This document shows positions 10,500-23,037 of a stretch of DNA of 64,000 nucleotides, in pieces. Location: assembly GCF_023856365.1 (NCBI RefSeq), contig NC_064552.1, positions 1,171,811 to 1,235,810 on the forward strand. Direction: 5' to 3'. Within the stretch, counting starts at the first letter, position 1; the number at the start of each line of letters is the position of its first letter. The stretch comes from Brienomyrus brachyistius. Its lineage: Eukaryota; Chordata; Actinopteri; Osteoglossiformes; Mormyridae. Below the pieces are notes generated by a model. That model saw only the letters and a list, made by a program, of their open reading frames with translations, was not told the DNA's origin and searched no databases. The position numbers and the translations under genes were made by a program.

Positions 10500-10660
10500 G
10501 CAGTCCTCACCTCTTACCCTTCGGGTCACGTCGGTGCAGACGCTAAGCCGGGGTAATAGGAGCCGCGCGCCCGTGCGCCGCCTATTCGCGGAGAAATATG
10601 ATCAGCGACCGCCGCCTGTCGACCGACAGGGGAACTTCTTTTCCGCAGCATTTGCGGACA
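10500..10660 (-). promoter_or_regulatory. CpG-rich block with a strong splice-donor match; candidate non-coding first exon of gfra1
   Basis: Bases 10520-10640 hold many CpGs (ccgcgcgcccgtgcgccgcc). On the minus strand a donor-like GGGTAAGAG follows at 10517, reading out of the CpG block toward the gfra1 start codon 1.3 kb away. Mammalian GFRA1 has a non-coding first exon, so this may be its counterpart. There is no transcript evidence and no proven acceptor before 9228, so this is a hypothesis. Confidence 0.35.
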
Positions 10661-12706
10661 GTGTTGGATTTATTAAAGCCACTAACAACGCAAGCTAAAA
10701 ATTTAACCTCGACATAAGGGCAACACTCGTAGTCGATTGGATATAAGATTATAATCTTCCTCTATTAATTAAACGTAGATTGCGTGTATTCCTAAACAGA
10801 ACGTACGCAGTCTTTACATGCCACCTATTACAACTTTCTAAAATATTACGGACGTATTTTGCAAATCATTGAACGTCCCTTGGTATGATGTGTGTACAGG
10901 GAGAATGTCTCTCGCCGAAGCACTGGTAATTAAAGGCAAGCACGATCGCGGTGATGAATTAAACGTCATGCACACGAACGAAATGCAGTGTCTGGCAACT
11001 GAAACTGCGTGTTTGTGTCATGTCTGCTTGTTTCAGAAGATCTTGTTTTGTAGATGGTTTTTCTCAGAGGTGAAGACGATGAATGAACTGCGACATTGTA
11101 TAAATTATATCATGTTTCAACATAATACTAATTCATATATTATAGACGCATTAAAATGCTGTTATGGATAATGAATGGAACCACCATATTAGCTGAATTA
11201 TGTGGGACATCTAAAGTATCCAAGCTCAATGGATGGGGTCAAATCACTGTAGGATTATATGCTCGCTAAGAGACATGGCACTACCTACAGCAGACGGAGA
11301 CTAGAGAAATGCAGACGTCGAGTTTTAAAATAATTACCGTACGGCTTTCAAAAGCCGAGCTAAATCAAAGGTAAAATAGATAAAATGGGCCTAATTAAAA
11401 CCTGGTGGCAAATTTAAGACGAGCTCGAATGAGCTCGAATCTCGCGAGTGTCGAAAGGCTCTTTCAACAATAACCATCAACTACCGCTAATGAACTTAAA
11501 TTCTTATGCATTTGGCATTAATTTATCTTGATGATTTCGCATATAATATAACTGGCTACTTCCTGAAATTAAAAAACATAAAACCGAAACTTTATGAATG
11601 GCCTAAGTCAGTAGTTTCTGTTAATTCTCCAAATGAATATCAAAATAATAAGGAAGGCTACTGGCCATGGAAACAATTCTGTATTAAACTTTTAATGTGC
11701 TGCGCGCTCTTCGGCTCAGTCATGACATGGGACGGTGTTCCTGCACAGAACATTCCTTTGGAAAACCCTCATCCTCCAGTCTCACTTTTACGACCGCTCT
11801 AATTATACGCTTACCATTAGTAACCGCAAACTCCTTACATTACATTCACTTTTTCACACGGTAAAAGCGGCCAGACCGAATCTTTTTTGGACCCGGGTCT
11901 GTGTGTGGAAGTATGAATCTGTCATGAGTCCGGGAGGTGCGCAGTAATTAAGAGACTCGTGTTGTTCGCTCCGACGACTGTAACTCTCATTTATGGCGAC
12001 TAGATTAATACCCCTGCGCCAAGAAACAGGCTGAAGCGATATTAGGACGGGAATGAGAGCGCTGACACGTGTGACGGTCCTTAGCAGCTGATTTATGTCA
12101 CAGCGGGAGCCGCTTCCTCAACAGCGCGGCCGCTCGGTTTAAGACAACGAGGATCAATCGCAGGCGTGACGGCAAAATCAATTGTTAATTTCCGCAGGAT
12201 TACATTAGTTAAAATATATCCCTTTAAACTCACTTTTAAATCATGACCAGAAGCTGGATTCATTAAGCATCTGCAATATTGTTAGCAAATATTTGACGAC
12301 ACCTAGATGGTCTGGATCTGGAAAACTAATGATTAGTGATAAAAAAAGACGGATGCAGGAATCTTTGGTAGCAGAGGCCGGCATAAAGCAGCCAAATCGT
12401 GTAAATTTTAATGAATTCTGTCCACCATGTGGATGGATTCCCCCGTAAGACCAACGGACAGCCTTACCATTTCCCGTAAGACGATGAACTACGGTAGGCC
12501 TACATCTTATTCATTTCGAACTGGTTACACAAGCTGCTAGTTATTTATGTGATGCTTTCTCCACTGGCACGTGTCGCAAGTGGAAATCCCTGCGGAACCG
12601 GGTAAATTGTACCAACTGGTCAGACCATGAGCTAAACACTTATTAAACGTATTGGTGTTTTGCTGTGTAGCTGCTATTCATAAAACAAATCATTTCAGTT
12701 GTTTGA
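10661..12706. other. Unique, CpG-retaining sequence upstream of gfra1
   Basis: No gene, tandem array or transposon recognised over 2 kb. CpGs are frequent at 11860-12180 (for example cagcgcggccgctcgg near 12120). Together with 7150-10660 this is the longest repeat-poor part of the window and may hold conserved enhancers of gfra1. Confidence 0.5.
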
Positions 12707-12761
12707 TCCATCCATCCATCCATTTTCCAAACCGCTTATCCTACTGGGTCTTGGGGGCCCC
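12707..12761 (-). mobile_element. 3' end fragment of a tRNA-derived SINE
   Basis: On the minus strand this reads cccagtaggataagcggttt then gaaaatggatggatgga, the same 3' tail as the full SINE at 17940-18290. The 5' part is missing. It runs straight into a TAA microsatellite. Confidence 0.8.
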
Positions 12762-12763
12762 GG

Positions 12764-12810
<47 letters not shown>
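12764..12810. repeat. (TAA)n microsatellite
   Basis: About 15 uninterrupted TAA triplets directly adjoining the SINE fragment. Confidence 0.95.
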
Positions 12811-12811
<1 letters not shown>

Positions 12812-13023
12812 GCCTTGTGCCACCATTCAATATAGGTAAGTACATGCCTACCAAATATTGAGTTAAAGTACAATGTATAAATTAATTATTCAGTCAACCA
12901 TTAACTTACCTACATTCAAGGGTGCAGTAAAGGGGGGGGGGGGGGGAGTTAGGATGAACAATTTGGAACATAAGATCTTTTATCGGTCTGGGTTGGGGCC
13001 CAAAATCTCCAATGACACAACTG
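12811..13023. other. Spacer with a 15-G run
   Basis: Mostly unique sequence containing an uninterrupted run of 15 G at 12932-12946. It leads into the large 79-bp array. Confidence 0.7.
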
Positions 13024-16000
13024 CCATCTGTCAGATGGTATCTCTTAATCCCCCTCCTTTATCCCTCATCATTCCCAGTGTAATCTGGCCAATGAGGGAG
13101 CTTCATCCGTCAGATGGCATCTCTTAATCCCCCTCCTTTATCCCTCATCATTCCCAGTGTAATCTGGCCAATGAGGGAGCTTCATCTGTCAGATGACATC
13201 TCTTAATCCCCCTCCTTCCATCATCATTCCCAGTGTAATCTGGCCAATGAGGGAGCTTCATCTGTCAGATGACATCTCTTAATCCCCCTCCTTCCATCAT
13301 CATTCCCAGTGTAATCTGGCCAATGAGGGAGCTTCATCTGTCAGATGACATCTCTTAATCCCCCTCCTTTATCCCTCATCATTCCCAGTGTAATCTGGCC
13401 AATGAGGGAGCTTCATCTGTCAGATGACATCTCTTAATCCCCCTCCTTTATCCCTCATCATTCCCAGTGTAATCTGACCAATGAGGGAGCTTCATCTGTC
13501 AGATGACATCTCTTAATCCCCCTCCTTTATCCCTCATCATTCCCAGTGTAATCTGGCCAATGAGGGAGCTACATCCGTCAGATGGCATCTTTTAATCCCC
13601 CTCCTTTATCCCTCATCATTCCCAGTGTAATCTGGCCAATGAGGGAGCTTCATCTGTCAGATGACATCTCTTAATCCCCCTCCTTTATCCCTCATCATTC
13701 CCAGTGTAATCTGGCCAATGAGGGAGCTTCATCTGTCAGATGACATCTCTTAATCCCCCTCCTTTATCCCTCATCATTCCCAGTGTAATCTGGCCAATGA
13801 GGGAGCTTCATCCGTCAGATGGCATCTCTTAATCCCCCTCCTTTATCCCTCATCATTCCCAGTGTAATCTGGCCAATGAGGGAGCTTCATCTGTCAGATG
13901 ACATCTCTTAATCCCCCTCCTTTATCCCTCATCATTCCCAGTGTAATCTGGCCAATGAGGGAGCTTCATCCGTCAGATGGCATCTCTTAATCCCCCTCCT
14001 TTATCCCTCATCATTCCCAGTGTAATCTGGCCAATGAGGGAGCTTCATCTGTCAGATGACATCTCTTAATCCCCCTCCTTTATCCCTCATCATTCCCAGT
14101 GTAATCTGGCCAATGAGGGAGCTTCATCCGTCAGATGGCATCTCTTAATCCCCCCTCCTTTATCCCTCATCATTCCCAGTGTAATCTGGCCAATGAGGGA
14201 GCTTCATCTGTCAGATGACATCTCTTAATCCCCCTCCTTTATCCCTCATCATTCCCAGTGTAATCTGGCCAATGAGGGAGCTTCATCTGTCAGATGACAT
14301 CTCTTAATCCCCCTCCTTTATCCCTCATCATTCCCAGTGTAATCTGGCCAATGAGGGAGCTTCATCTGTCAGATGACATCTCTTAATCCCCCTCCTTTAT
14401 CCCTCATCATTCCCAGTGTAATCTGGCCAATGAGGGAGCTTCATCTGTCAGATGACATCTCTTAATCCCCCCTCCTTTATCCCTCATCATTCCCAGTGTA
14501 ATCTGGCCAATGAGGGAGCTTCATCTGTCAGATGACATCTCTTAATCCCCCTCCTTTATCCCTCATCATTCCCAGTGTAATCTGGCCAATGAGGGAGCTA
14601 CATCCGTCAGATGACATCTCTTAATCCCCCTCCTTTATCCCTCATCATTCCCAGTGTAATCTGGCCAATGAGGGAGCTTCATCCGTCAGATGGCATCTCT
14701 TAATCCCCCTCCTTTATCCCTCATCATTCCCAGTGTAATCTGGCCAATGAGGGAGCTTCATCTGTCAGATGACATCTCTTAACCCCCCCTCCTTTATCCC
14801 TCATCATTCCCAGTGTAATCTGGCCAATGAGGGAGCTACATCCGTCAGATGGCATCTTTTAATCCCCCTCCTTTATCCCTCATCATTCCCAGTGTAATCT
14901 GGCCAATGAGGGAGCTTCATCTGTCAGATGACATCTCTTAATCCCCCTCCTTTATCCCTCATCATTCCCAGTGTAATCTGGCCAATGAGGGAGCTTCATC
15001 TGTCAGATGACATCTCTTAATCCCCCTCCTTTATCCCTCATCATTCCCAGTGTAATCTGGCCAATGAGGGAGCTACATCCGTCAGATGGCATCTTTTAAT
15101 CCCCCTCCTTTATCCCTCATCATTCCCAGTGTAATCTGGCCAATGAGGGAGCTTCATCTGTCAGATGACATCTCTTAATCCCCCTCCTTTATCCCTCATC
15201 ATTCCCAGTGTAATCTGGCCAATGAGGGAGCTTCATCTGTCAGATGACATCTCTTAATCCCCCTCCTTTATCCCTCATCATTCCCAGTGTAATCTGGCCA
15301 ATGAGGGAGCTACATCCGTCAGATGGCATCTTTTAATCCCCTCCCTCTTCCCTCATCATTCCCAGTGTAATCTGGCCAATGAGGGAGCTTCATCCGTCAG
15401 ATGGCATCTCTTAATCCCCCTCCTTTATCCCTCATCATTCCCAGTGTAATCTGGCCAATGAGGGAGCTACATCTGTCAGATGGCATCTTTTAATCCCCTC
15501 CCTCTTCCCTCATCATTCCCAGTGTAATCTGGCCAATGAGGGAGCTACATCCGTCAGATGGCATCTCTTAATCCCCCCTCCTTTATCCCTCATCATTCCC
15601 AGTGTAATCTGGCCAATGAGAGAGCTTCATCCGTCAGATGGCATCTCTTAATCCCCCTCCTTTATCCCTCATCATTCCCAGTGTAATCTGGCCAATGAGG
15701 GAGCTACATCCGTCAGATGGTATCTCTTAATCCCCCCTCCTTTATCCCTCATCATTCCCAGTGTAATCTGGCCAATGAGGGAGCTACATCCGTCAGATGG
15801 TATCTCTTAATCCCCCCTCCTTTATCCCTCATCATTCCCAGTGTAATCTGGCCAATGAGAGAGCTTCATCCGTCAGATGGCATCTCTTAATCCCCCTCCT
15901 TTATCCCTCATCATTCCCAGTGTAATCTGGCCAATGAGGGAGCTACATCCGTCAGATGGTATCTCTTAATCCCCCCTCCTTTATCCCTCATCATTCCCAG

Positions 16001-16650
16001 TGTAATCTGGCCAATGAGGGAGCTACATCCGTCAGATGACATCTCTTAATCCCCCTCCTTTATCCCTCATCATTCCCAGTGTAATCTGGCCAATGAGGGA
16101 GCTACATCCGTCAGATGACATCTCTTAATCCCCCTCCTTTATCCCTCATCATTCCCAGTGTAATCTGGCCAATGAGGGAGCTTCATCTGTCAGATGGCAT
16201 CTTTTAATCCCCTCCCCCTTCCCTCATCATTCCCAGTGTAATCTGGCCAACGAGGGAGCTTCATCCGTCAGATGGCATCTCTTAATCCCCCCTCCTTTAT
16301 CCCTCATCATTCCCAGTGTAATCTGGCCAATGAGGGAGCTACATCCGTCAGATGGTATCTCTTAATCCCCCCTCCTTTATCCCTCATCATTCCCAGTGTA
16401 ATCTGGCCAATGAGGGAGCTTCATCTGTCAGATGACATCTCTTAATCCCCCTCCTTTATCCCTCATCATTCCCAGTGTAATCTGGCCAATGAGGGAGCTT
16501 CATCCATCAGATGGCATCTCTTAATCCCCCCTCCTTTATCCCTCATCATTCCCAGTGTAATCTGGCCAATGAGGGAGCTACATCCGTCAGATGGCATCTC
16601 TTAATCCCCTCCTCCTTCCATCATCATTCCCAGTGTAATCTGGTTAATGA
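13024..16650. repeat. 79-bp minisatellite, about 46 copies, each with a CCAAT box and an E-box palindrome
   Basis: The largest array in the window. The usual unit is 79 bases, with 80-base (extra C) and shorter (missing tatc) variants. Each unit contains tcattcccagtgtaatctgg, then ggccaatgagggagc, then a segment that is either catctgtcagatgac or catccgtcagatggc. GGCCAATGAG fits the NF-Y CCAAT-box consensus. CATCTG-T-CAGATG is a perfect inverted repeat and two E-boxes (CANNTG). The two segment types are mostly linked and interspersed, and the ccg/ggc type dominates toward the right end. The array begins about 3.8 kb upstream of the gfra1 start codon. No coding meaning is seen. Confidence 0.95.
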
Positions 16651-16790
16651 GTAGTTATCCAGGACTAGTAATAAAATAGTTCTACAAAACGATATATTAA
16701 TTGTATTAATATCTGTATATGTGTATTTTTGTGTGGTTTTAAAATGGCACCAACCCACAAATTTGGTTTGCACAGCACCACTTCTGCTTT
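16651..16790. other. Unique spacer
   Basis: Short unique stretch after the 79-bp array; nothing recognised. Confidence 0.5.
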
Positions 16791-16830
16791 TACTACTACT
16801 ACTACTACTACTACTAATAGTAATAATAAG
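16791..16830. repeat. (ACT)n then (TAA)n microsatellite
   Basis: About 8 ACT triplets followed by taatagtaataataa. Confidence 0.9.
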
Positions 16831-17925
16831 CATTTTGTAGACTACAGAGTAGTGCAGGGCAGCTGGAGATATGACAGTGAGTTTTATAGGGGTCTGCTGA
16901 CATCACCGGCAGCACTTGAGTAACCTCCCCTGTTGCCTTGTTTCACTGGAGCAAAAGGCCCTTGGCTGAGGCTGCCTGACGATTTTGTGCCGCTGCTGCG
17001 CCGTTGGGTTCATTTGTCAGGAACGTCCCGATTTTTTTTGTGAGACCTGTCAATCCCGTCAGCCTACTAAATTTTTCATTGCAGGGAACCGAACCGTTTC
17101 AAAGGTTTATCAATCAATTATATTGACCAGATGTCCGAGATGGTAAAAACAGACGTGCAGCCGCGCCTAAGCCTGCTTGTGTCATACCTCCATGTACTGG
17201 GTGTATTACTTTTAAGAGCCTTGCAGATGTTCAGCTCGGGGCAAACATTGCTTCTGTTTTCTGTGAATCCAGCAGCATGTAATTAGAAGCTGAATAACGA
17301 TAATTTGCCTTCCATGGCTGATTGAGCACGTCTCCGGGGAATGTAGCGGAAAGCTTCCTAAGAGTTTAAATGCCAATACGAAAGCATCGCACTGATTACT
17401 GAACGACCTAGAAAACATAAATTATGTAGAGAAACGCCTGTTTTTGCAGCTTTATTTACAGCGCCCGAAGAACAAAAGCGAGTTTATTGCTTTTAAATCA
17501 ATATTTACAGTGGGACATATTGTTTATTTAATTTGACTTAGGCTCTAAGTGCATGGGGCACAAAATAACTCATTACAGCATTAACATTAAAGCGGCTCTC
17601 TCCTTTTCCAGCCCCTAGACGTGTGACTAGGTCTGTCTCAGGAGAAATCAGGACTGTACCTAAGTGTTGACTTCCCCGGTGTAAACACTTTTTGAGCAAT
17701 TGCTTTTTGGGGAGTGGTGGTTCTTTCACTTCTGGCCTGGAGATTTTAAGATTTAAGCTAGTATCTCTGCTCCAAACAGAAAGATTGTAATGTTTTACAT
17801 TCCTTTATTCACATGATTATTTACTCTATTTAGACAGGCCTTCTACAAGCACTAAATAAACCTGGTGCAACAACGCAGTTTTTCAAATTTACTACTATTA
17901 CTGCGAAAAGTCAGAATATACATCG
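16831..17925. other. Unique intergenic sequence
   Basis: No gene, array or transposon recognised. Short open frames on both strands show no domain. Confidence 0.5.
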
Positions 17926-18304
17926 TGGATAATTCTCTGGGGGTGGCATGGTGGTGCAGTGGTTAGCACTGTTGCCTCACAACATAAAAACCGGGTTCGA
18001 GTCTCCGCCTGGGTCACATGTGTGTGGAGTTTGCATGTTCTCCCCATGTCGTCGTGGGGTTTCCTCTGGGTACTCCGGTTTCCCCCCACAGTCCAAAGAC
18101 ATGCTGAGGCTAATTGGACTTGCTAAATTGCCCGTACGTGTGCATGTGTGATTGAATGGTGTGTGAGTGTGTCCCCATCCTGTGCTGGCCCCCCATCCTG
18201 GGTTGTTTCCTGCCTCGTGCCCATTGCTTCCGGGATAGGCTCTGGACCCCCCGCGACCCAGAAGGATAAGCGGGTTGGAAAATGGATGGATGGATAATTC
18301 TCTG
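17926..18304 (+). mobile_element. Full-length tRNA-derived SINE with 14-bp target-site duplication
   Basis: The element is 17940-18290 (351 bases). Its 5' end is tRNA-like: an A-box-like tggtgcagtggtta and a B-box-like gggttcgagtct, the internal RNA polymerase III promoter. The body holds tgtgtggagtttgcatgttc and ctccggtttccccccacagt, and the 3' end is aaaatggatggatgga. It is flanked by perfect copies of tggataattctctg at 17926-17939 and 18291-18304, the duplication made by retrotransposition. The short open frames inside are not genes. Perfect flanks suggest a fairly recent insertion. Confidence 0.9.
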
Positions 18305-19261
18305 TAATGATACAGTAAGTGGCTTATTCGTTGGCTTCATTGAGTATCTGAATGGGCACAATCGCTTTTTCATCATTATGTCGGATGCAGTACAAGCAAC
18401 GCTGCTTCACGTTATTCCTGCACATAAAAGTTGACAAGAAGCCACATGTGCAAAATGAGAAATATTCATGAGGAAAACAAAGGAAGCTACGTTACAAAGT
18501 AAAATATAATATATATTATAATATATAATGACCCTGTGTTGAGGAAAATGTGGAAATAGGTTCACATGGGGGCTTAAGAAGGGCATTTTTTTCGTTAGTA
18601 ATATAGTTGTTGATTGAATTGTACAAATAGTTCATATAACACCGTTATATTTAGTTTAGAACATGTCAGGATCTCAGCGCAGGCCCTGATCACGCTGCGG
18701 TGATGCTGCTGCCGTCTCTCAGCCATGCCTGTCCTGCCGCTTGTCAGCTACACGTCACCCTGTTGCATTCGCCAGACTGACGTTTCCTTACATATCAGTG
18801 AAATATTTTGAAAGTAGTCCTGAAGTCGTCAAAAAAGTAAGGATGTGCCGGTTCACGTAAATAAATAAATAACCCTAATTTAGTTAGCGGTTCTATTTAT
18901 GCGATGCGTTTTATTATTAGTTGTAAAAACGCAAATGTTCCCATATCTGCATTATCCCAGTGACAGAAACAGGTCAAGGAGATGTGAGTAAAACATGTAC
19001 GTGCTCCTTCACCAGTATGCCGGCTGTTTCTGCCCTGGTGTTTAAAATGTAATCAGAGCACTGCTTACGCAAAGCAATAGTCATTCGCGATAACGCTCTC
19101 TCTTTGACATGGCCTATTTCTTAGCAATTGTTCTGAAAATTTCAGAAGGATTTAACATGAAGCAGCATCCATTGTATGCATTGTATTTAATGAAATGCAC
19201 AATATAATAGTTTTTATAGAAAGTTATAATAGCATTTTACATAAATTAATGAATTCCAATT
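18305..19261. other. Unique intergenic sequence
   Basis: AT-rich with a short (AT)-type patch near 18505-18530. No gene recognised. Confidence 0.5.
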
Positions 19262-20276
19262 TGACTTCTACAGCTCCTGCTCCAGTCAGACCCCCACATG
19301 GACAGCTCCTGCTCCAGTCGGACCCCCACATGGACAGCTCCTGCCTCAGTCGGACCCCCACATGGACAGCTCCTGCCTCAGTCGGACCCCCACATGGACA
19401 GCTCCTGCTCCAGTCGGACCCCCACATGGACAGCTCCTGCCTCAGTCGGACCCCCACATGGACAGCTCCTGCTTCAGTCGGACACCACATGGACAGCTCC
19501 TGCCTCAGTCAGACCCCCACATGGACAGCTCCTGCTCCAGTCGGACCCCCACATGGACAGCTCCTGCTTCAGTCGGACCCCCACATGGACAGCTCCTGCC
19601 CCAGTCGGACCCCCACATGCACAGCTCCTGCTCCAGTCGGACCCCCACACGGACAGCTCCCGCCTCAGTCGGACACCACATGGACAGCTCCTGCTCCAGT
19701 CGGACCCCCACATGGACAGCTCCTGCCCCAGTCAGACCCCCACATGGACAGCTCCTGCTTCAGTAAGGCCCCACATGTACAGCTCCTGCTCCAGTCGGAC
19801 CCCCACATGGACAGCTCCTGCTCCAGTCGGACCCCCACATGTACAGCTCCTGCCTCAGTCGGACCTCCACATGGACAGCTTCTGCTCCAGTTGGACCCCC
19901 ACATGTACAGCTCCTGCTCCAGTCGGACCCCCATATGGACAGCTCCTGCCTCAGTCGGACCTCCACATGGACAGCTCCTGCTCCAGTCGGACCTCCACAT
20001 GGACAGCTTCTGCCCCAGTCAGACCCCCACATGGACAGCTCCTGCTCCAGTCGGACCCCCACATGGACAGCTCCTGCTCCAGGCGGACACCGCATGGACA
20101 GCTCCTGCCTCAGTTAGACCCCCACATGGACAGCTCCTGCCCCAGTCGGACCCCCACATGGACAGCTCCTGCCCCAGTCAGACCCCCACATGGACAGCTC
20201 CTGCCCCAGTCAGACCCCCACATGGACAGCTCCTGCCCCAGTCAGACCCCCACATGGACAGCTCCTGCCACAGTTG
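19262..20276. repeat. 32-bp minisatellite, about 32 copies
   Basis: Unit contains acccccacatggacagctc and ctgctccagtcgg, with ctcc/cctc/cccc/cttc variants and some 31-base units. Long open frames of up to 381 residues (Pro/Ser/Thr repeats) cross the array in several frames on both strands and are repeat artefacts. Confidence 0.95.
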
Positions 20277-21719
20277 GAGGATCATGATTTCAGCCTGTGT
20301 AGATTTTGCTAATCCAACTGGCCAGTATTACCTAATTTAAACACAAACAAATTTCCCCTTGTTAAACAAAACACTCACGTTCTCTAGTATTAAGCAAATG
20401 AAACTGATAATAATGTAACCTGAACTTGTATTTAAAAAACAACACTAGAGAGTTGAAAGGTGTTTGAGTAAGGCCAGTGTGAGTGCTTTTGCAAGCACTA
20501 GGGGGCAGCACTGTGCTGGGTGTCGCAGGTAGACCACACAGTGCTTTTACTGCTGAGTATCAGTGTGTCATCTAGCGCTGGAGCCGTCAGATCAGGCAGC
20601 AGGCCTCAGGCTTTGAGGCGAACCATGCTGATAAAGTTTAACCAAGCATGAGACGAAATAGAATGAGATGCCCGTCCAGAGGATGACGGGTGGCAGCTGG
20701 TGACCTGTGTTTCTGACCACAGGGAGGCCTTCAGTGGGGCTCACAGCCCAAGTTAGCTGGCACCCAGCCAATCACCTTACCTCCTAATCCTACTCCACCT
20801 TGCGTTACTGTCCATCCATCTTTCCCTTCCTCTTCTCGCTGTTTTTCCACTACATGGTAAAGGGGCTCTACGTTAGGTTAACAATGTTAACTGACACCCG
20901 GGAGATGCTTGAATATAATTATTTATGTAGTCTGAGCCAATGGCACCAGCCCACAGGAATGCCAGTGCCCAGTGCTTATCTTACAGTGACTCAAACCCTG
21001 CGCCAAGCACTGGATGCAGGAATGGTACAGAATGCTGACCCCAGATTGAGAACCCCAAACGCATGCCTGTGCACAGAGGGCCAGCTCAGGTACCCCCCTG
21101 CGGAGACATGTGGGCTCATGGGAGCCAGTGGGACCCCCTGTGCGAGGTCCCTGCAGTGACACAAGCCCACAGCTTTGATCTCAGCTCCTGCCCCTCCCTC
21201 CCGCTGGCTGCTATCATGGCATGTAAACGTGAACGTGCGTGCACGGATACACGTGTCCGGCGGCGTCTGATTGAGGATTCCGCTGGTACGACATGCAGAA
21301 CATTCCCTTTGAAGATAAGCACAGCGTTTCCCCACAGGCCATGGATTAGATCCTCTCCTCTTTAAATGCAGGATCCGAATGCTTCCTCTGCTGCCGTGGT
21401 AACAAGGCATCGCATGGCACCACCGGCTGTGATGATGAAGTGGCATGTGAGGGCGAGGGCGAGCACAGCTCTAGGAGCGGATTTCACACATGCAGAGACC
21501 ACCATGTCATCCGTGGCCCACTGTGGATGGGAAGAGACACGTGGCACTTGTACTGCCTTTCCATGAGCAGACTTCCTGTGTGTCACTTCCTGTATGCTAA
21601 CGTTAGTAAAGTATTGTTAGTAGTGTTGTTACTGCTTCGGCTCATACTACAGCCATCCCAGGTGTGCTTCCTCAGGGACAGTTGGTTCACAACACAGCTG
21701 AGCCAATGCAAAGGCTGGT
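20277..21719. other. Unique intergenic sequence with one CTCF-like motif
   Basis: No gene recognised. Bases 20496-20508 read cactagggggcag, a close match to the CTCF core on the plus strand. Bases 20960-21570 are moderately GC-rich and give open frames on both strands with no known domain. Confidence 0.5.
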
Positions 21720-21860
21720 GATTGGCTCAGCAGGCTAAACCTCTATGCCTATAACTGGAAGGTTTGCGGTTTGAGCCCATACTTAGGCAGAATAGCCACA
21801 TGTCAGTGGGCCCTTAACCACTAGCTCCAGGGGTGCTGCATGCAGGGACTGGCCCCAAAG
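21720..21860 (+). mobile_element. Fragment of a tRNA-derived SINE (V-SINE-like)
   Basis: A-box-like tggctcagcaggcta and B-box-like gcggtttgagccc are followed by tgtcagtgggcccttaacca, a pattern common in fish V-type SINEs. The 3' half is diverged or missing. Confidence 0.6.
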
Positions 21861-23037
21861 GGGTGGCCACTCAAAGTTTTCTGCACTGCTACTGGACTTT
21901 GGACGTTCCCAGCCACATTTGATTGAGTGCTGGCGTTTAAACTGTGAATGATCCAAAAGTCAAAGCCAGCAGACACAGGACCGCAATAGGAGCAGAGCAG
22001 TGACCCTCACTGACAGTCACTGCTCTGCTAGCTGCAGGCACTGCTGTGATCCTGTAGCTCTTCCTAGCATCGCACCTGTTTATTTGCATTCACTTCTTAT
22101 TCACTTCACCCTCTGCTGCACATGCCATCCCCCCCCCCCCAGTACTGGAGTACCCCCCCCACCCAGACATTTCTCTCTATATATTCAAAATGATTGGTCA
22201 ATAAATATCTTTCTGATTTTGATTCTGATTCACTCTCCATCTAAGTAGATTCCTAAATCGGTGACACTGAGGTTCGCAGAGACACGGGGGGGGTGGGGGG
22301 GGTGTTGTCGGAGGGGGGATTAGCGATGGCTCCCCTTCCCGAGAGCTAATTAAAGGGCTCTGCAGCTTTAATGGAAAATTTCAATGGCCAAATTATCACC
22401 TGACTGAACAAAGCCTGACCTGCCTGTTTCACCTTATAAACAGGAGCCAAATCCAAACACAATTTCGCAGCCAACAGAAAAGTTAATTAAGCAAAAATAA
22501 CAACATTTTCACTTACTTTCGTGAAAGTAACCAGGAGAGGTAATGACAAGTGATTTGGAGCCCATTCAAGAACAACACGCTTATTAACCCAACCAATGGG
22601 GGCTCAGGTACGAAAAACGGGCAGTAGAAAGCAGAATTAATCCCATTAACACATTCCGTACGTGAACAAAATCAATGCTGACCTGATAAAGGCTCTGCGG
22701 ACAGCATACATGCTGCAGCAATAGAGAGCAGAAAGGTAACCTTATGGAACGGAATTCATCCAGATCTGCCGTCTTTACAGTTCTCCTCATTTGCTTTGAC
22801 ACATTTCATGAGACATACTTGTCATTTTCACAAATATAAAATATGAATTTCTCAAAAAGGTTTATGCATGTAGCACAACAATATGGTTTAGCTGCAAGAG
22901 GCTGTATCTCCCCCAAAGTAAAATAAAAAAAAATGTCTCAAAAGCAAATAATTCTATTAATGAATTGGTCAGTACCACAAAAATGAAAAGTACCTTCAGC
23001 AATATTTTAACCACGAGAGTCAAAATGCTTAGATATA
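21861..23037. other. Unique intergenic sequence with short homopolymers
   Basis: No gene recognised. A run of 11 or so C lies near 22130-22140, and G-runs (ggggggggtggggggggtg) lie at 22286-22304, a possible quadruplex. The stretch ttctgattttgattctgatt near 22210-22230 resembles the repeated 3' tail of some fish LINEs or SINEs. Confidence 0.5.

Noticed and set aside
13024..16650. CRISPR-like regular repeats
   Set aside because: There are no unique spacers: repeat and spacer are both conserved from unit to unit. This is a minisatellite in vertebrate DNA with no cas genes.
17948..18376. Open frames on both strands and a tRNA-like start
   Set aside because: They lie within or overlap the SINE; the tRNA-like part is the SINE polymerase III promoter, not a tRNA gene, since no cloverleaf can be completed.
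19195..20340. 381-residue Pro/Ser/Thr frame
   Set aside because: Translation of the 32-bp array; 3 units make 96 bases, so all frames cycle and stay open. No start context or domain.
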